This document shows, one piece after another, positions 1-7,102 of a DNA stretch of 9,249 bases; position 1 is the stretch's first letter; each line of letters starts with the position of its first letter. The notes beneath the pieces were generated by a model. It saw nothing but the letters and a program-made list of their open reading frames with translations. It searched no databases and was not told the origin of the DNA. A program made the translations under genes and the position numbers. The stretch comes from Bacillota bacterium (GTDB taxonomy: Bacteria > Bacillota > Clostridia > Christensenellales > Borkfalkiaceae), in contig JAEYEN010000045.1 in NCBI GenBank assembly GCA_023403375.1, forward strand, positions 1-9,249, read 5' to 3'.

Positions 1-350
1 GTAAGCACGTTGTCCGTGCCTAAAACATTGGTTTTAACCGCTTCTATCGGAAAAAACTCACAGGACGGAACCTGTTTCAACGCCGCCGCGTGGAAGATAA
101 AATCCACACCGTGAATGGCGTTTTTGACGGACGCCAAATCTCTCACGTCGCCTATGTAAAACTTGATTTTCTCGGCGCATTCGGGGTTACTCGCCTGAAA
201 AAAGTGGCGCATATCGTCCTGCTTTTTTTCATCTCTCGAAAAAACCCTTATCTCCCCTATATCGCTTTTTAAAAATCTGTTGAGCACGGCGTTTCCGAAA
301 CTTCCCGTGCCGCCCGTTATCATAAGCGTTTTGTTAGCAAATATTGACAT
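1..350 (-). CDS. capE: UDP-GlcNAc 4,6-dehydratase/epimerase, CapE/FnlA/WbjB type, N-terminal part
   Basis: The 116 visible residues form the NAD(P)-binding half of an extended SDR enzyme; the 3' end is beyond the window. Seen: an N-terminal beta strand followed by the nucleotide-binding loop GGTGSFG (residues 13-19), the run SRDEKKQDDMR (38-48), GDVRD (67-71), and HAAALKQVPSCEFFP (87-101). The PSCEFFP form is, from memory, typical of CapE/FnlA/WbjB rather than of PseB/FlaA1 or CapD. Known of the family: it removes water across C4-C6 of UDP-GlcNAc and epimerises C5 (C3 epimerisation is also reported), the first step toward UDP-L-FucNAc, L-RhaNAc or L-QuiNAc. The full protein is usually about 340 residues, so roughly two thirds is missing, including the YxxxK catalytic region. 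The ATG has a good ribosome binding site. It is the last gene seen and lies 157 bp after the ABC ATPase. Its presumed partner is the CapF-like reductase at 7086-7835. Confidence 0.93.
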   Translation of the reverse strand, partial: MSIFANKTLMITGGTGSFGNAVLNRFLKSDIGEIRVFSRDEKKQDDMRHFFQASNPECAEKIKFYIGDVRDLASVKNAIHGVDFIFHAAALKQVPSCEFFPIEAVKTNVLGTDNVL

Positions 351-356
351 TTTCTT

Positions 357-361
357 TCTCC
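357..361 (-). promoter_or_regulatory. Ribosome binding site of capE
   Basis: Reads GGAGA on the minus strand, six bases before the ATG at 348-350. It supports that start, since no other in-frame ATG upstream has a comparable site. Confidence 0.75.
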
Positions 362-371
362 GAATTGTTTT

Positions 372-488
372 TTAATTTTTTATTCCGATTATTCTTCCGA
401 TTATTTTCTTATCGGCGTATTGCCGCGAATCGCCCGTAAGGTGCCGACCGTTGCCCTAGACAAATAATCTTTTCTTCTTAATAATATT
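372..488 (-). pseudogene. Decayed remnant resembling the C-terminal motif of a type I signal peptidase (S26)
   Basis: This lies in the 157-bp spacer between the ATPase and capE genes. One minus-strand frame reads LFV, a TAG stop (456-458), then GNGRHLTGDSR, QYADKKIIGRIIGIKN and a TAA stop (372-374). This matches the spacing of the conserved signal-peptidase box FVMGDNRxxSxDSR, followed by a segment ending like IIGKV. The second half (DSR) is intact, GDNR has become GNGR, and the residue before it is a stop that one base change from TTG would give. Another in-frame stop lies upstream at 489-491, and no start codon is left. I read it as the end of a gene degraded by deletion and substitution. 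The match is short and made by eye, so chance similarity is possible. An alternative is plain untranslated spacer. Confidence 0.42.
383..405 (-). repeat. Two tandem 11-bp direct repeats
   Basis: The + strand has TTCCGATTATT at 383-393 and again at 395-405, one base apart. On the minus strand the copies encode the two IIG units of IIGRIIGI in the peptidase-like remnant. The repeat may therefore be inherited coding sequence or a small slippage duplication rather than a regulator site. Confidence 0.6.
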
Positions 489-507
489 TCAGCCGACGAA
501 TTTTACG

Positions 508-1791
508 TCAGTCTATTTCTTTCGTAACGGATACGTCGGGGAACTTGACGCTTCCCCAACCCCTGAAACTCCACTTGGGACTATCGTCGCTTCTTGCCCG
601 TATCACGTCGAAATAAAAAGCGTCCAGAATTACGTCGTGCCGTTGCTGATGGTATTCGTCGAACAGCGAATACAAATCTAAAAACACTTTATAATTGTTT
701 TCGGGCAAAAACGAAGTGTCAAAAACTAATTTATAAACGTTTTTGCCTTTTTTTAAGTCTTTAAGTTCCTGAGAAAACGCAGTGCCTATCGTTGCGTTCG
801 CCGCCGTTTTAACGATAAACCGCACATTCGCTTTTTTCATATCCACGTCGGACGAAACGGTAAAATAAAACTCCGCTTTTTCGCCTTGCTCGAATATCAT
901 TGCGTCTTTGTTTCTTACTTCCACACGGGTAAATCTGACGTCGCCGATTATTCCAACCCCCCGTTTAGCGCTTGATAAATCCACGTCGTTTGCGACTTCG
1001 CTTTTCACAACGTCTATATACATATTTATTGCGGGTTCCACTTCGCCGTCAAAAATCTTTTTGCCGTGCGACAAAACGATACACCTGTCGCAAAGTTCTC
1101 TTATAGTGTTCATATTATGGGAAACGTAAAGAATGGTTCTGTCTTCCGTTTCCGCCACTTGTTTCATCTTGGCAAGGCACTTTTGCTGAAAGTTCATATC
1201 GCCGACTGCCAGCACTTCGTCCATTATAAGAATTTCCGAATCCAGATGCGCCGCAACGGAAAATGCGAGTTTTACGTACATTCCCGATGAATATCTTTTT
1301 ACGGGCGTATCTATAAACTGCCGACATTCCGAAAAATCTATAATATCTTCTATTTTGGCGTCGACTTCCGCTTTGCTCATTCCCAAAAACGCACCGTTCA
1401 GATAAATATTTTCTCTGCCCGTAAGTTCCGTATTGAAACCTGTGCCGACTTCAAGCATACTTGATATTCTGCCCTTTATTTTAATAACCCCTTCCGTAGG
1501 GCCCGTAACTCTCGATAAAAGTTTTAAAAGGGTAGACTTTCCCGCACCGTTATGCCCGATAATGCCGACCCGTTCGCCCTTATACACCGTAAGGTCCACG
1601 CCGTCAAGTGCCATAAAGGTTTCGTTTTTAAGGTGGGCTTTACTTCCGATTTTAAGGTTGGGGTCTTCTTTTTTTCTTATGCGCGCCCACCAACTTTGAA
1701 GGTCGCCTTTAAGCGTTCCGCCGCCTATCTGTCCTAATCTGTATCTCTTTTTAAGCCCTTCTATTTTTATAGCGATTTCTCTTTCTTCCAT
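508..1791 (-). CDS. wzt: Polysaccharide ABC exporter, ATP-binding subunit with Wzt-type C-terminal extension
   Basis: 427 residues. Residues 1-260 are an ABC ATPase of the Wzt/TagH/KpsT group: Walker A GHNGAGKST (79-87), signature YSSGM (167-171), Walker B ILIMDE (187-192), D-loop AVGD (195-198) and the switch His in SHN (224-226). The group-typical insertion (about 25-58) precedes MALDGVDL. Residues 271-427 are a separate, strand-rich domain in the position of the Wzt C-terminal domain, which in O-antigen exporters binds the finished chain end. It is likely to power export of the completed lipid-linked glycan by the permease encoded just upstream (99 bp). The N-terminus MEEREIAIKIEGL suits the family and the next Met is residue 60, so the start is kept although its ribosome binding site is weak (only TGGTAA about eight bases upstream). 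Chain-end recognition is inferred from domain position, not from binding residues. Confidence 0.93.
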   Translation of the reverse strand: MEEREIAIKIEGLKKRYRLGQIGGGTLKGDLQSWWARIRKKEDPNLKIGSKAHLKNETFMALDGVDLTVYKGERVGIIGHNGAGKSTLLKLLSRVTGPTEGVIKIKGRISSMLEVGTGFNTELTGRENIYLNGAFLGMSKAEVDAKIEDIIDFSECRQFIDTPVKRYSSGMYVKLAFSVAAHLDSEILIMDEVLAVGDMNFQQKCLAKMKQVAETEDRTILYVSHNMNTIRELCDRCIVLSHGKKIFDGEVEPAINMYIDVVKSEVANDVDLSSAKRGVGIIGDVRFTRVEVRNKDAMIFEQGEKAEFYFTVSSDVDMKKANVRFIVKTAANATIGTAFSQELKDLKKGKNVYKLVFDTSFLPENNYKVFLDLYSLFDEYHQQRHDVILDAFYFDVIRARSDDSPKWSFRGWGSVKFPDVSVTKEID

Positions 1792-1890
1792 AATTTTACC
1801 AGACTGTGTTTATTGTTGTTGTGCTTACAAATGTTCAGAATGTTAGTTTATAACTCGTTACATATTTTTGTTCCGCGATTAAGTTTTTAA
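1792..1890 (-). other. Spacer between the permease and ATPase genes
   Basis: All three minus-strand frames are broken by stops, and I see no GC-rich hairpin with a U-tract and no convincing -35/-10 pair. The only pattern is AACATT twice, three bases apart. The two exporter genes therefore probably share one transcript despite the 99-bp gap. Confidence 0.5.
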
Positions 1891-2772
1891 TTAAACCGTA
1901 TCGAGGAAGTTCTTTTCGATTCTGTTGAAAATCATAATGCCGAGAATAAGCACTATCATCGTAACGCCGACGCTTATTCCCCAATACATCCATATGTTTG
2001 GGTTATATTCGCACCCAAGCCAGCCGTAACGCATAAGAAGAATTATGGGGGTTACGGGGTTGCACATTATAATCGTTTCCGCCGTGCTTCCGCCGAAAGG
2101 CAGACTCGAAAGCGAATAAACCACGGGGGTCAGATACATCCAGAGCGAAACGCCGAACCCCACCAGAACCTGCAAATCGCGGTATTTAGTGGTTACCGAC
2201 GAAATTATTATGCCGAAACCTAATCCTAAAAGCCCTGCCTGTAACAATAAAACGGGAGTGAGCGCGGCAACCCACGTAATCTCAAAATCTTTCGACGTGA
2301 GGAAGAAGTAAAGCGCGAACAACAAGTACAGCAAAAACTGGGTGATAAAGTTTATAAACTGCGTTATCATCGTGGATATAGGCATTGTAAGCCTTGGAAA
2401 ATATACTTTGCCGAACAGCGCGGCGTTACCCGTGAAGGTGCCTGACGTCATCGTTAAAGAAGAAGCGAAAAACGTCCACGTAATATTGCCCAGCATAAAA
2501 AACAAAAACGACGGTACTCCGCCGGGCGCAAGCCCTGCAATGGAGCCGAATACGAAATTGTAAATAATCGTGGACAAAAGCGGCTGGATTATAAACCACA
2601 ACGGTCCTAATATAGTTTGCTTATATCTCGTTTTGAAATCTCTTCTGACGGTAAGCCATATTAAATCTCTGTACTTCCACACTTCTTTTAAGTTAAGCGA
2701 AAATCTTCTCGTTTTGGAAGTGATAACGGCTGTCCACTCCTGTCCGTCGGAATGCTTTTTCAATTTGTTCAT
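1891..2772 (-). CDS. wzm: Polysaccharide ABC exporter, membrane permease (ABC-2, Wzm/TagG type)
   Basis: 293 residues, the usual length for Wzm/TagG permeases. A cytoplasmic N-terminus (1-50) ends in the family block LIWLTVRRDFKTRYKQTILGPLWF, split here by its parts: RRDFKTRYKQ (43-52) and LGPLWFIIQPL (55-65). About six hydrophobic segments follow, near 57-77, 88-108, 134-158, 166-192, 201-220 and 261-284. Family-like motifs are GKVYFPRL (121-128), TTKYRDL (194-200) and YLTPVVYS (213-220). The C-terminus NRIEKNFLDTV matches the short basic tail usual here. It should form a homodimeric inner-membrane channel that, with the ATPase at 508-1791, exports lipid-linked glycan from the cytoplasm. There is no signal peptide, as expected. 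The start has a strong ribosome binding site (2778-2783) and lies 56 bp after the preceding GT2. Whether it serves a capsule, O-antigen or teichoic acid cannot be told from the permease alone. Confidence 0.95.
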   Translation of the reverse strand: MNKLKKHSDGQEWTAVITSKTRRFSLNLKEVWKYRDLIWLTVRRDFKTRYKQTILGPLWFIIQPLLSTIIYNFVFGSIAGLAPGGVPSFLFFMLGNITWTFFASSLTMTSGTFTGNAALFGKVYFPRLTMPISTMITQFINFITQFLLYLLFALYFFLTSKDFEITWVAALTPVLLLQAGLLGLGFGIIISSVTTKYRDLQVLVGFGVSLWMYLTPVVYSLSSLPFGGSTAETIIMCNPVTPIILLMRYGWLGCEYNPNIWMYWGISVGVTMIVLILGIMIFNRIEKNFLDTV

Positions 2773-2777
2773 TCTGT

Positions 2778-2783
2778 TCTCCT
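2778..2783 (-). promoter_or_regulatory. Ribosome binding site of the ABC permease
   Basis: Reads AGGAGA on the minus strand, five bases before the ATG at 2770-2772. It lies in a 56-bp spacer that shows no hairpin terminator. Confidence 0.8.
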
Positions 2784-2828
2784 GCGATTAGTAGGTTTAT
2801 TGTCTTTAACTATTGTTCGGTCTTTGTT

Positions 2829-3830
2829 TTATTTGATTTTTATAAGTTTTATTTTTTGTATAAGCAACAAAAACGCGTTCTTTTTATCTATCCCCGACAA
2901 TTCGAATCGCTGCATATCGTTTTTGTTTATTTTGAATATGCCCCTCAATGCGTTACGCACGGTTTTATCGGAAAGCAATTCTTTTTTATCTTTTACAGAT
3001 ATTTCTTTTGTCGCCACATATTGCAAAACGTTGTAATAAAGACTTATTTTAAGCCTTATATATTGGTCGCTCTTTTTATCAATAAGCGAATATTTGTCTA
3101 TTAAGTCCAATTTGAATTTATAAGATTTTATAAGCGTTTCTTTTGTAAACGCGCTTTTATATTTTTCAACGGGATTTTCAGAACAGTTATACTTATATAT
3201 AACGGCGTCCGAAAACATAATGTTTTCCGCAGCGCAAAAAAGGTCGATATTGAACCGCCAGTCTTCGCCGTGCGCCATATCCTTATCGAACGAAATTCCG
3301 TTTTCGACTATAACGCTTCTTTTATATATTTTGTTCCAGAGCGTGTTTAAAATCTGCGAATTTTTCCCGCAAATTATATTCGCAAGAATAACTTTTTTTA
3401 TATAATCTTCGCCGAAAATTTTATCCTTTTCGTAAACGCATTCTTCTTTTACTTTTTTCACGCCGTAGTCCGAAACGTATTGTCCAACGATAATCTGAAC
3501 GTTAAGTTTTTTTGCGTTTTTAAGAAGTTTTGCTATTTCGTTAAAGTCGGGGTCGTCGTCCGCGTCGCAAAAATATATAAACTCGCCCGCCGCCGCTTTT
3601 ATTCCCGCGTTCCTTGCTTCCGAAACGCCCGCGTGCGGCAGGTTTATAAGTTTTACTCTGCCGTTGTCTTTTATAAAACTTTCCGCCTTTTCTCTGCCGC
3701 CGTCGGTGGACCCGTCGTTTACGTAAATCACTTCGTAATCAAAATCCGTTTCTTTGCAAAAATGCGAGTTAACGTTGTCAAGGTGGCTTTCCGCATTATA
3801 AAAGGGTATTATAACGGATAAATCAATCAT
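2829..3830 (-). CDS. GT2 family glycosyltransferase
   Basis: 333 residues with a GT-A catalytic domain in the first ~220. Seen: the start strand SVIIPFYN (5-12), VNDGSTDG (37-44), SEARNAGI (70-77), the metal/nucleotide-binding DADDD (89-93), NTLWNKIYKR (161-170), and HGEDWRFN (186-193) with Asp189 as candidate general base. These are the ordered motifs of inverting, nucleotide-sugar-dependent GT2 enzymes of capsule and LPS pathways. The C-terminal ~110 residues are helical, Lys-rich and end in a short hydrophobic-basic tail that could touch the membrane where the lipid-linked acceptor sits. Donor and acceptor cannot be read from sequence. The start overlaps the stop of the preceding GT2 by 8 bp (ATGATTGA), so translation is probably coupled. 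The gene is markedly AT-rich: a hand count over 3001-3120 gives about 27% GC, against about 50% in the ABC genes beside it. Confidence 0.92.
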   Translation of the reverse strand: MIDLSVIIPFYNAESHLDNVNSHFCKETDFDYEVIYVNDGSTDGGREKAESFIKDNGRVKLINLPHAGVSEARNAGIKAAAGEFIYFCDADDDPDFNEIAKLLKNAKKLNVQIIVGQYVSDYGVKKVKEECVYEKDKIFGEDYIKKVILANIICGKNSQILNTLWNKIYKRSVIVENGISFDKDMAHGEDWRFNIDLFCAAENIMFSDAVIYKYNCSENPVEKYKSAFTKETLIKSYKFKLDLIDKYSLIDKKSDQYIRLKISLYYNVLQYVATKEISVKDKKELLSDKTVRNALRGIFKINKNDMQRFELSGIDKKNAFLLLIQKIKLIKIK

Positions 3831-4887
3831 CTTTTACTCCTTTTATTTTGTGAAAAATTTTAACGATAAATTTGTGGCAACGCTCTAAAACAGCGGCTTT
3901 TCTTTTTGCGCGTTTTATTGCTTTAAGTCTTCTCCTTACGTATTTTTTCCCGCAATACGGTTTTATGGGCGAAAATTGCAGCCGTCCTTTCCCCGCGGTT
4001 TCGGCATAAGCCTCTACATATCGTTTAAGCGAAGATATTTTCTGCACAAGCGCTTTTTTCGTTTTTGGCGAAACGGGCGTTTCTATAATTTTATCCGCAA
4101 CCCAAATCGCCGATTGCAGAATGCGTTTGTTTACTACAAAACGCAATTCGTCGCAAAACAACCCCTGCCTAGACGTTTCGTCTTTTATAAACTGATTTAT
4201 CCTGAGCAATCTCGAAAATGCGTCTTCTCCCGAATAGGAAGTTACCGACCTTGAATTATATTTTATATAATTATAATCCACGTTGTCAATAGAAACTATT
4301 TTATTTGCGACCGCCAGATACATACAGTTTATCATAGTGTCGCTGCCCTGTCGCACGTCGTCTTCCACTCTTATTTCTTTAAGTAATTCCGTGCGGTAAA
4401 TTTTGGCGTATAAATAGTTAAGCCGCCTGTCTTCCAGAAGTTGCGGAAAGCACTCCATAAAATCCTTTTTTGTAAAAACCTTTTCGCCGCGCGGCGGAAA
4501 AACGCCGTTTTCCGTTCCGTCTTCCAAAAGATACCTGACTCTCGAAATAACCAAATCGGCGTCGTACTTTTTTTGCGCTTCCACAAGATTTTTCAAATAA
4601 TCTTTTTCCACGTAGTCGTCGCCGTCGGCATAAACCGTAAAGGGCGAAGATAAGTGCTCCATAGCGATATTTCTCGCTTTCGCTATGCCCACGTGCGGAA
4701 GAGAGATAACTTTTATACGCTCGTCCGAAAGCGCGCGCCTTTTACATATATTAAAGCTGTCGTCGGTAGAACCGTCGTCTATCATCAAAAGGCTGAAATC
4801 CGTATAAGACTGACTTAAAAAAGAATCGAAAAATCTGTCCAGATATTTTTCTATGTTGTAAACGGTAACTACAACTGTAACTTCCAT
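3823..4887 (-). CDS. GT2 family glycosyltransferase with basic C-terminal tail
   Basis: 354 residues. The GT-A domain shows VVVTVYNIEKYLDRF (5-19), MIDDGSTDDS (35-44), IAKARNIA (68-75), the DxD-type ADGDDYV (87-93), YLYAKIYRTELL (158-169) and RQGSDTMIN (179-187). In the last, Ser-Asp replaces the more usual Glu-Asp; Asp183 remains as candidate base, so activity is plausible. Residues from about 305 to 354 are very rich in Arg and Lys mixed with aliphatic residues, which suggests an amphipathic membrane-surface tail. It should add one sugar to the growing lipid-linked oligosaccharide in the cytoplasm; donor and linkage are not predictable. It starts 20 bp after the GT4 stop with a strong ribosome binding site, and its stop overlaps the next GT2 by 8 bp. 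Confidence 0.92.
   Translation of the reverse strand: MEVTVVVTVYNIEKYLDRFFDSFLSQSYTDFSLLMIDDGSTDDSFNICKRRALSDERIKVISLPHVGIAKARNIAMEHLSSPFTVYADGDDYVEKDYLKNLVEAQKKYDADLVISRVRYLLEDGTENGVFPPRGEKVFTKKDFMECFPQLLEDRRLNYLYAKIYRTELLKEIRVEDDVRQGSDTMINCMYLAVANKIVSIDNVDYNYIKYNSRSVTSYSGEDAFSRLLRINQFIKDETSRQGLFCDELRFVVNKRILQSAIWVADKIIETPVSPKTKKALVQKISSLKRYVEAYAETAGKGRLQFSPIKPYCGKKYVRRRLKAIKRAKRKAAVLERCHKFIVKIFHKIKGVKDD
3837..3842 (-). promoter_or_regulatory. Ribosome binding site of the GT2 gene at 2829-3830
   Basis: Reads AAGGAG on the minus strand, six bases before the ATG at 3828-3830. It lies inside the last codons of the preceding glycosyltransferase gene, consistent with coupled translation. Confidence 0.8.
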
Positions 4888-4892
4888 TTTTA

Positions 4893-4898
4893 CTCCTT
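4893..4898 (-). promoter_or_regulatory. Ribosome binding site of the GT2 gene at 3823-4887
   Basis: Reads AAGGAG on the minus strand, five bases before the ATG at 4885-4887, within the 20-bp gap after the GT4 gene. It fixes this start. Confidence 0.82.
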
Positions 4899-4907
4899 AT
4901 TTACTTC

Positions 4908-6029
4908 TTAAAACAATGCGGTTATTTTATCTATTATCGCGCTTTCGTCAAAAAACTCGCTTCGCTTTTCCGCTTTGGCTTTATATTCTTTTAAGAGCGC
5001 ATTGTCCGAACAAAGTTTTTTGAGTCCGTCGGTCAGCCCTTCCGTATCGTTTTTAACGATAAGTCCGTACTTTCCGCCTTCCAGAATTTCATAAGGTCCC
5101 GTACAGGCGGTGCTGATTACGGGTAGCCCTACGGCAAGCGCTTCCGCAATCGTAAGATTAAACCCTTCAAATCTGCTCGAACAGACGTATGCGTCTGCCG
5201 CGCTCATATATTTATAAGGATTTAACTTTTTCCCTAAAAACTTAACGCCGGAAAGTCCAAAGTCTTCCGCCTCTTTAATCAGCCGTTCTTTTTCGCCGCC
5301 TTCACCTATTATCCATAAATCGGCGTCTACGCCTGCATTTTTATAGGCTGCTATCAATCTGTCGTACCCTTTCGCAGGCACAAGCCTTCCCACCGATAGA
5401 AAGATAAATCTTTCTTTTTGTATCGGACATTTTTCCAAAGCCTTCGCTTTAATTTCGTCTAAGCATAGCATATTGTAAACGGTTATGGTTTTCTCCGGAA
5501 AACCTATCGTTTCGTTAAAACTCGTTCTCGCTTCTTCCGAAACGCACACGATTTTGTCGAATTTCCCGTACGCTTCTCTCACTTCCGAAAGTCCGTTAAA
5601 ATTTGCGGTAATTCCGCCGCACTTTTTAAAGTCGCTATGCACCCACGCTATTTTAACCGCGTTTTTATTTTTAGAACCGCTTATGATTTTTACGGGCAGT
5701 CCCCTGAAAAACGCAATCTCCACGTCGTACTTTTCGTTCCCCACGTAATAGTCGTAAAGCGTTTGGGGCGCGGCTCTCGTTTCCCACATTCCGTCGTCGT
5801 AAAATTTGTTTCTTATATACGGAATTCTTTTCATTATCGGGTGCGGTTTATAAGGCTTGTAGTCGTAAATTACCCTGTCGTCCAGAAAACGGCGCATTTC
5901 GTCGTTTTTTTCAAGCGTTTTTACGGTAACCGAATATCCTTTTCTCACCAGCCCGTTTGCAATGGTTATTTGCTCTTTTTCCAGTCCGCCGACCGCCAAA
6001 GACGGCAGTATAAACAAAATCCTTTTCAT
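4908..6029 (-). CDS. GT4 family (GT-B fold) glycosyltransferase
   Basis: 373 residues, normal for GT4. The N-terminal Rossmann half opens with ILFILPSLAVGGLEKEQ (4-20), holding the Gly-Gly acceptor-side loop, and includes IAWVHSDF (127-134). The C-terminal donor half has LSVGRLVPAKGYDRLI (211-226), WIIGEG (239-244), GKKLNPYKYMSAADAYV (266-282) and the retaining-enzyme EX7E element from Glu288 (RFEGF) to Glu296 (IAEAL), then GLPVISTACTGPYEIL (301-316). It is therefore a retaining transferase using a nucleotide sugar, probably building the same glycan as its GT2 neighbours. Specificity cannot be read. The ATG overlaps the stop of the upstream GT2 as ATGA (6026-6029), with AAAAGGAT just before it, so translation is coupled. 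A hand count over 5101-5220 gives about 50% GC, much higher than the GT2 at 2829-3830. Confidence 0.95.
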   Translation of the reverse strand: MKRILFILPSLAVGGLEKEQITIANGLVRKGYSVTVKTLEKNDEMRRFLDDRVIYDYKPYKPHPIMKRIPYIRNKFYDDGMWETRAAPQTLYDYYVGNEKYDVEIAFFRGLPVKIISGSKNKNAVKIAWVHSDFKKCGGITANFNGLSEVREAYGKFDKIVCVSEEARTSFNETIGFPEKTITVYNMLCLDEIKAKALEKCPIQKERFIFLSVGRLVPAKGYDRLIAAYKNAGVDADLWIIGEGGEKERLIKEAEDFGLSGVKFLGKKLNPYKYMSAADAYVCSSRFEGFNLTIAEALAVGLPVISTACTGPYEILEGGKYGLIVKNDTEGLTDGLKKLCSDNALLKEYKAKAEKRSEFFDESAIIDKITALF

Positions 6030-7102
6030 ATCCTTTTAAGTTTTCTGACAATCAGGGTCAGCAATCTGCTCTTTCTGAAAAAGTCTTTCAGCCTTTCCTT
6101 TCTCATGTTTTTGAAAAACTTTTTAACGTTTCGGGTGCTGATAATTTCCGCTTTGAATTTCTCTTCTTCGCTGATATCCGCGTCTTTTATAAAATCGCTT
6201 ATCTCTTTTCTGTCGAAGATATTTTTAACGTATTCTTTTTTCTCTTTTTTACTCAACTTCCACTGCGGCATATAACACATTCCCGCCGTTTCGTAAATCG
6301 TTATCGCAAAGGTCGTGTCGTAATGGGTTTTTACTTCTCCGTCGTAAACGCCCCATTTTTTAAGGTAATAAAAAAGTTTGTCAAAGTATGCGACGTTGAT
6401 ATCTATATAATTTTTCGGAAACTTTTTCGCAACCTTTTTTTCGTCGTTTACAAAATAATCGTAATAGGCTTTATCTGTCGAAGCGACGCTTTCTATCGCG
6501 TCGTAGAAGTCTAAGTTAAACGCCGCGTCCTGACATCGCCTTAAATCCGAAAACTTTACACCGCTTTTATCGAGAACGCTTTTTTTATAAAGTTTGTTCC
6601 ACGGCACGTCGAAAATCGTGGACGTGGGGAAAAAATCCATAACGTGTTTTTCGCACTCGCTTTTAAAAAAATAACGTTTATCCCCGCAACTACTCGTTCT
6701 CGCGCGCTTTACCTTTCCGCCGCCTGATTCGCAATAATTAACGCCGCTTATCACAAGGTCAAAGTCGCCGCTTTTTGCAAGACTGTACATTTCTTCGTAC
6801 ATTTCGGGCGAAAAACTATCGTCCGAATCGGGAAAAGCGAGATATTCCCCCACCGCCGCGGCAATCCCTGCGTTTCTCGCAGAACCGGCGCCGCCGTTTT
6901 CTTTAAAAATAGTTCTTATGCGCTCGTCTTTTGCGGCAAACTCCCTTAAAACTTCCGCGCTGTTGTCGGTAGAACCGTCGTCTACCAGAATTATTTCGTA
7001 GTCCTTAAAACTTTGCGCATAGATAGAGTTAAGGCAGTCGGATAGCCTTTCCGCCGTGTTAAAGACGGGTACGATGATACTTATTTTAATTTTGTTTTGC
7101 AT
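6026..7102 (-). CDS. GT2 family glycosyltransferase
   Basis: 358 residues from the ATG at 7100-7102. I chose this start because the GT-A domain begins at once (MQNKIKISIIVPVFNTAERL); a longer reading from 7213 would add 37 residues lying entirely within the upstream reductase gene and unlike any GT2 N-terminus. Motifs: LVDDGSTDNS (39-48), GSARNAGIAAAVGEY (73-87), the DxD element PDSDDSF (91-97), PWNKLYKKS (167-175) and RRCQDAAFN (188-196), where Gln-Asp stands for the usual Glu-Asp and Asp192 is the candidate base. The C-terminus is helical and strongly basic, like the neighbouring GT2. No clear ribosome binding site precedes the start. It overlaps the reductase stop by 17 bp, so expression probably depends on translation of that gene. 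The sugar it transfers is unknown. Confidence 0.92.
   Translation of the reverse strand: MQNKIKISIIVPVFNTAERLSDCLNSIYAQSFKDYEIILVDDGSTDNSAEVLREFAAKDERIRTIFKENGGAGSARNAGIAAAVGEYLAFPDSDDSFSPEMYEEMYSLAKSGDFDLVISGVNYCESGGGKVKRARTSSCGDKRYFFKSECEKHVMDFFPTSTIFDVPWNKLYKKSVLDKSGVKFSDLRRCQDAAFNLDFYDAIESVASTDKAYYDYFVNDEKKVAKKFPKNYIDINVAYFDKLFYYLKKWGVYDGEVKTHYDTTFAITIYETAGMCYMPQWKLSKKEKKEYVKNIFDRKEISDFIKDADISEEEKFKAEIISTRNVKKFFKNMRKERLKDFFRKSRLLTLIVRKLKRI

Noticed and set aside
179..187. Ser-Asp and Gln-Asp in place of Glu-Asp in two GT2 enzymes (residue numbers for the 3823-4887 protein) as signs of inactivity.
   Set aside because: The Asp proposed as catalytic base is kept in both, and the preceding residue is known to vary in GT2 enzymes, so loss of function is not indicated.
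383..405. The tandem 11-bp repeat as a regulator binding site in front of capE.
   Set aside because: The repeats fall in the coding frame of the peptidase-like remnant and encode IIG units typical of that segment, a simpler explanation. No promoter is evident nearby.
408..450. Short inverted repeat CGGC-GTATT-GCCG as a terminator after the ATPase gene.
   Set aside because: The stem is only four base pairs and is not followed by a U-tract on the minus strand.
848..1330. Several 70-75-residue open frames on both strands inside the ATPase gene.
   Set aside because: They overlap a complete ABC ATPase with all catalytic motifs and are shadow frames without ribosome binding sites or domains.
5637..6275. 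A 212-residue open frame on the + strand, the longest on that strand.
   Set aside because: It lies antisense across the GT4 and GT2 genes, both of which have full catalytic motifs. Its translation has no recognisable domain and is rich in residues expected from reverse reading of Lys-rich genes.
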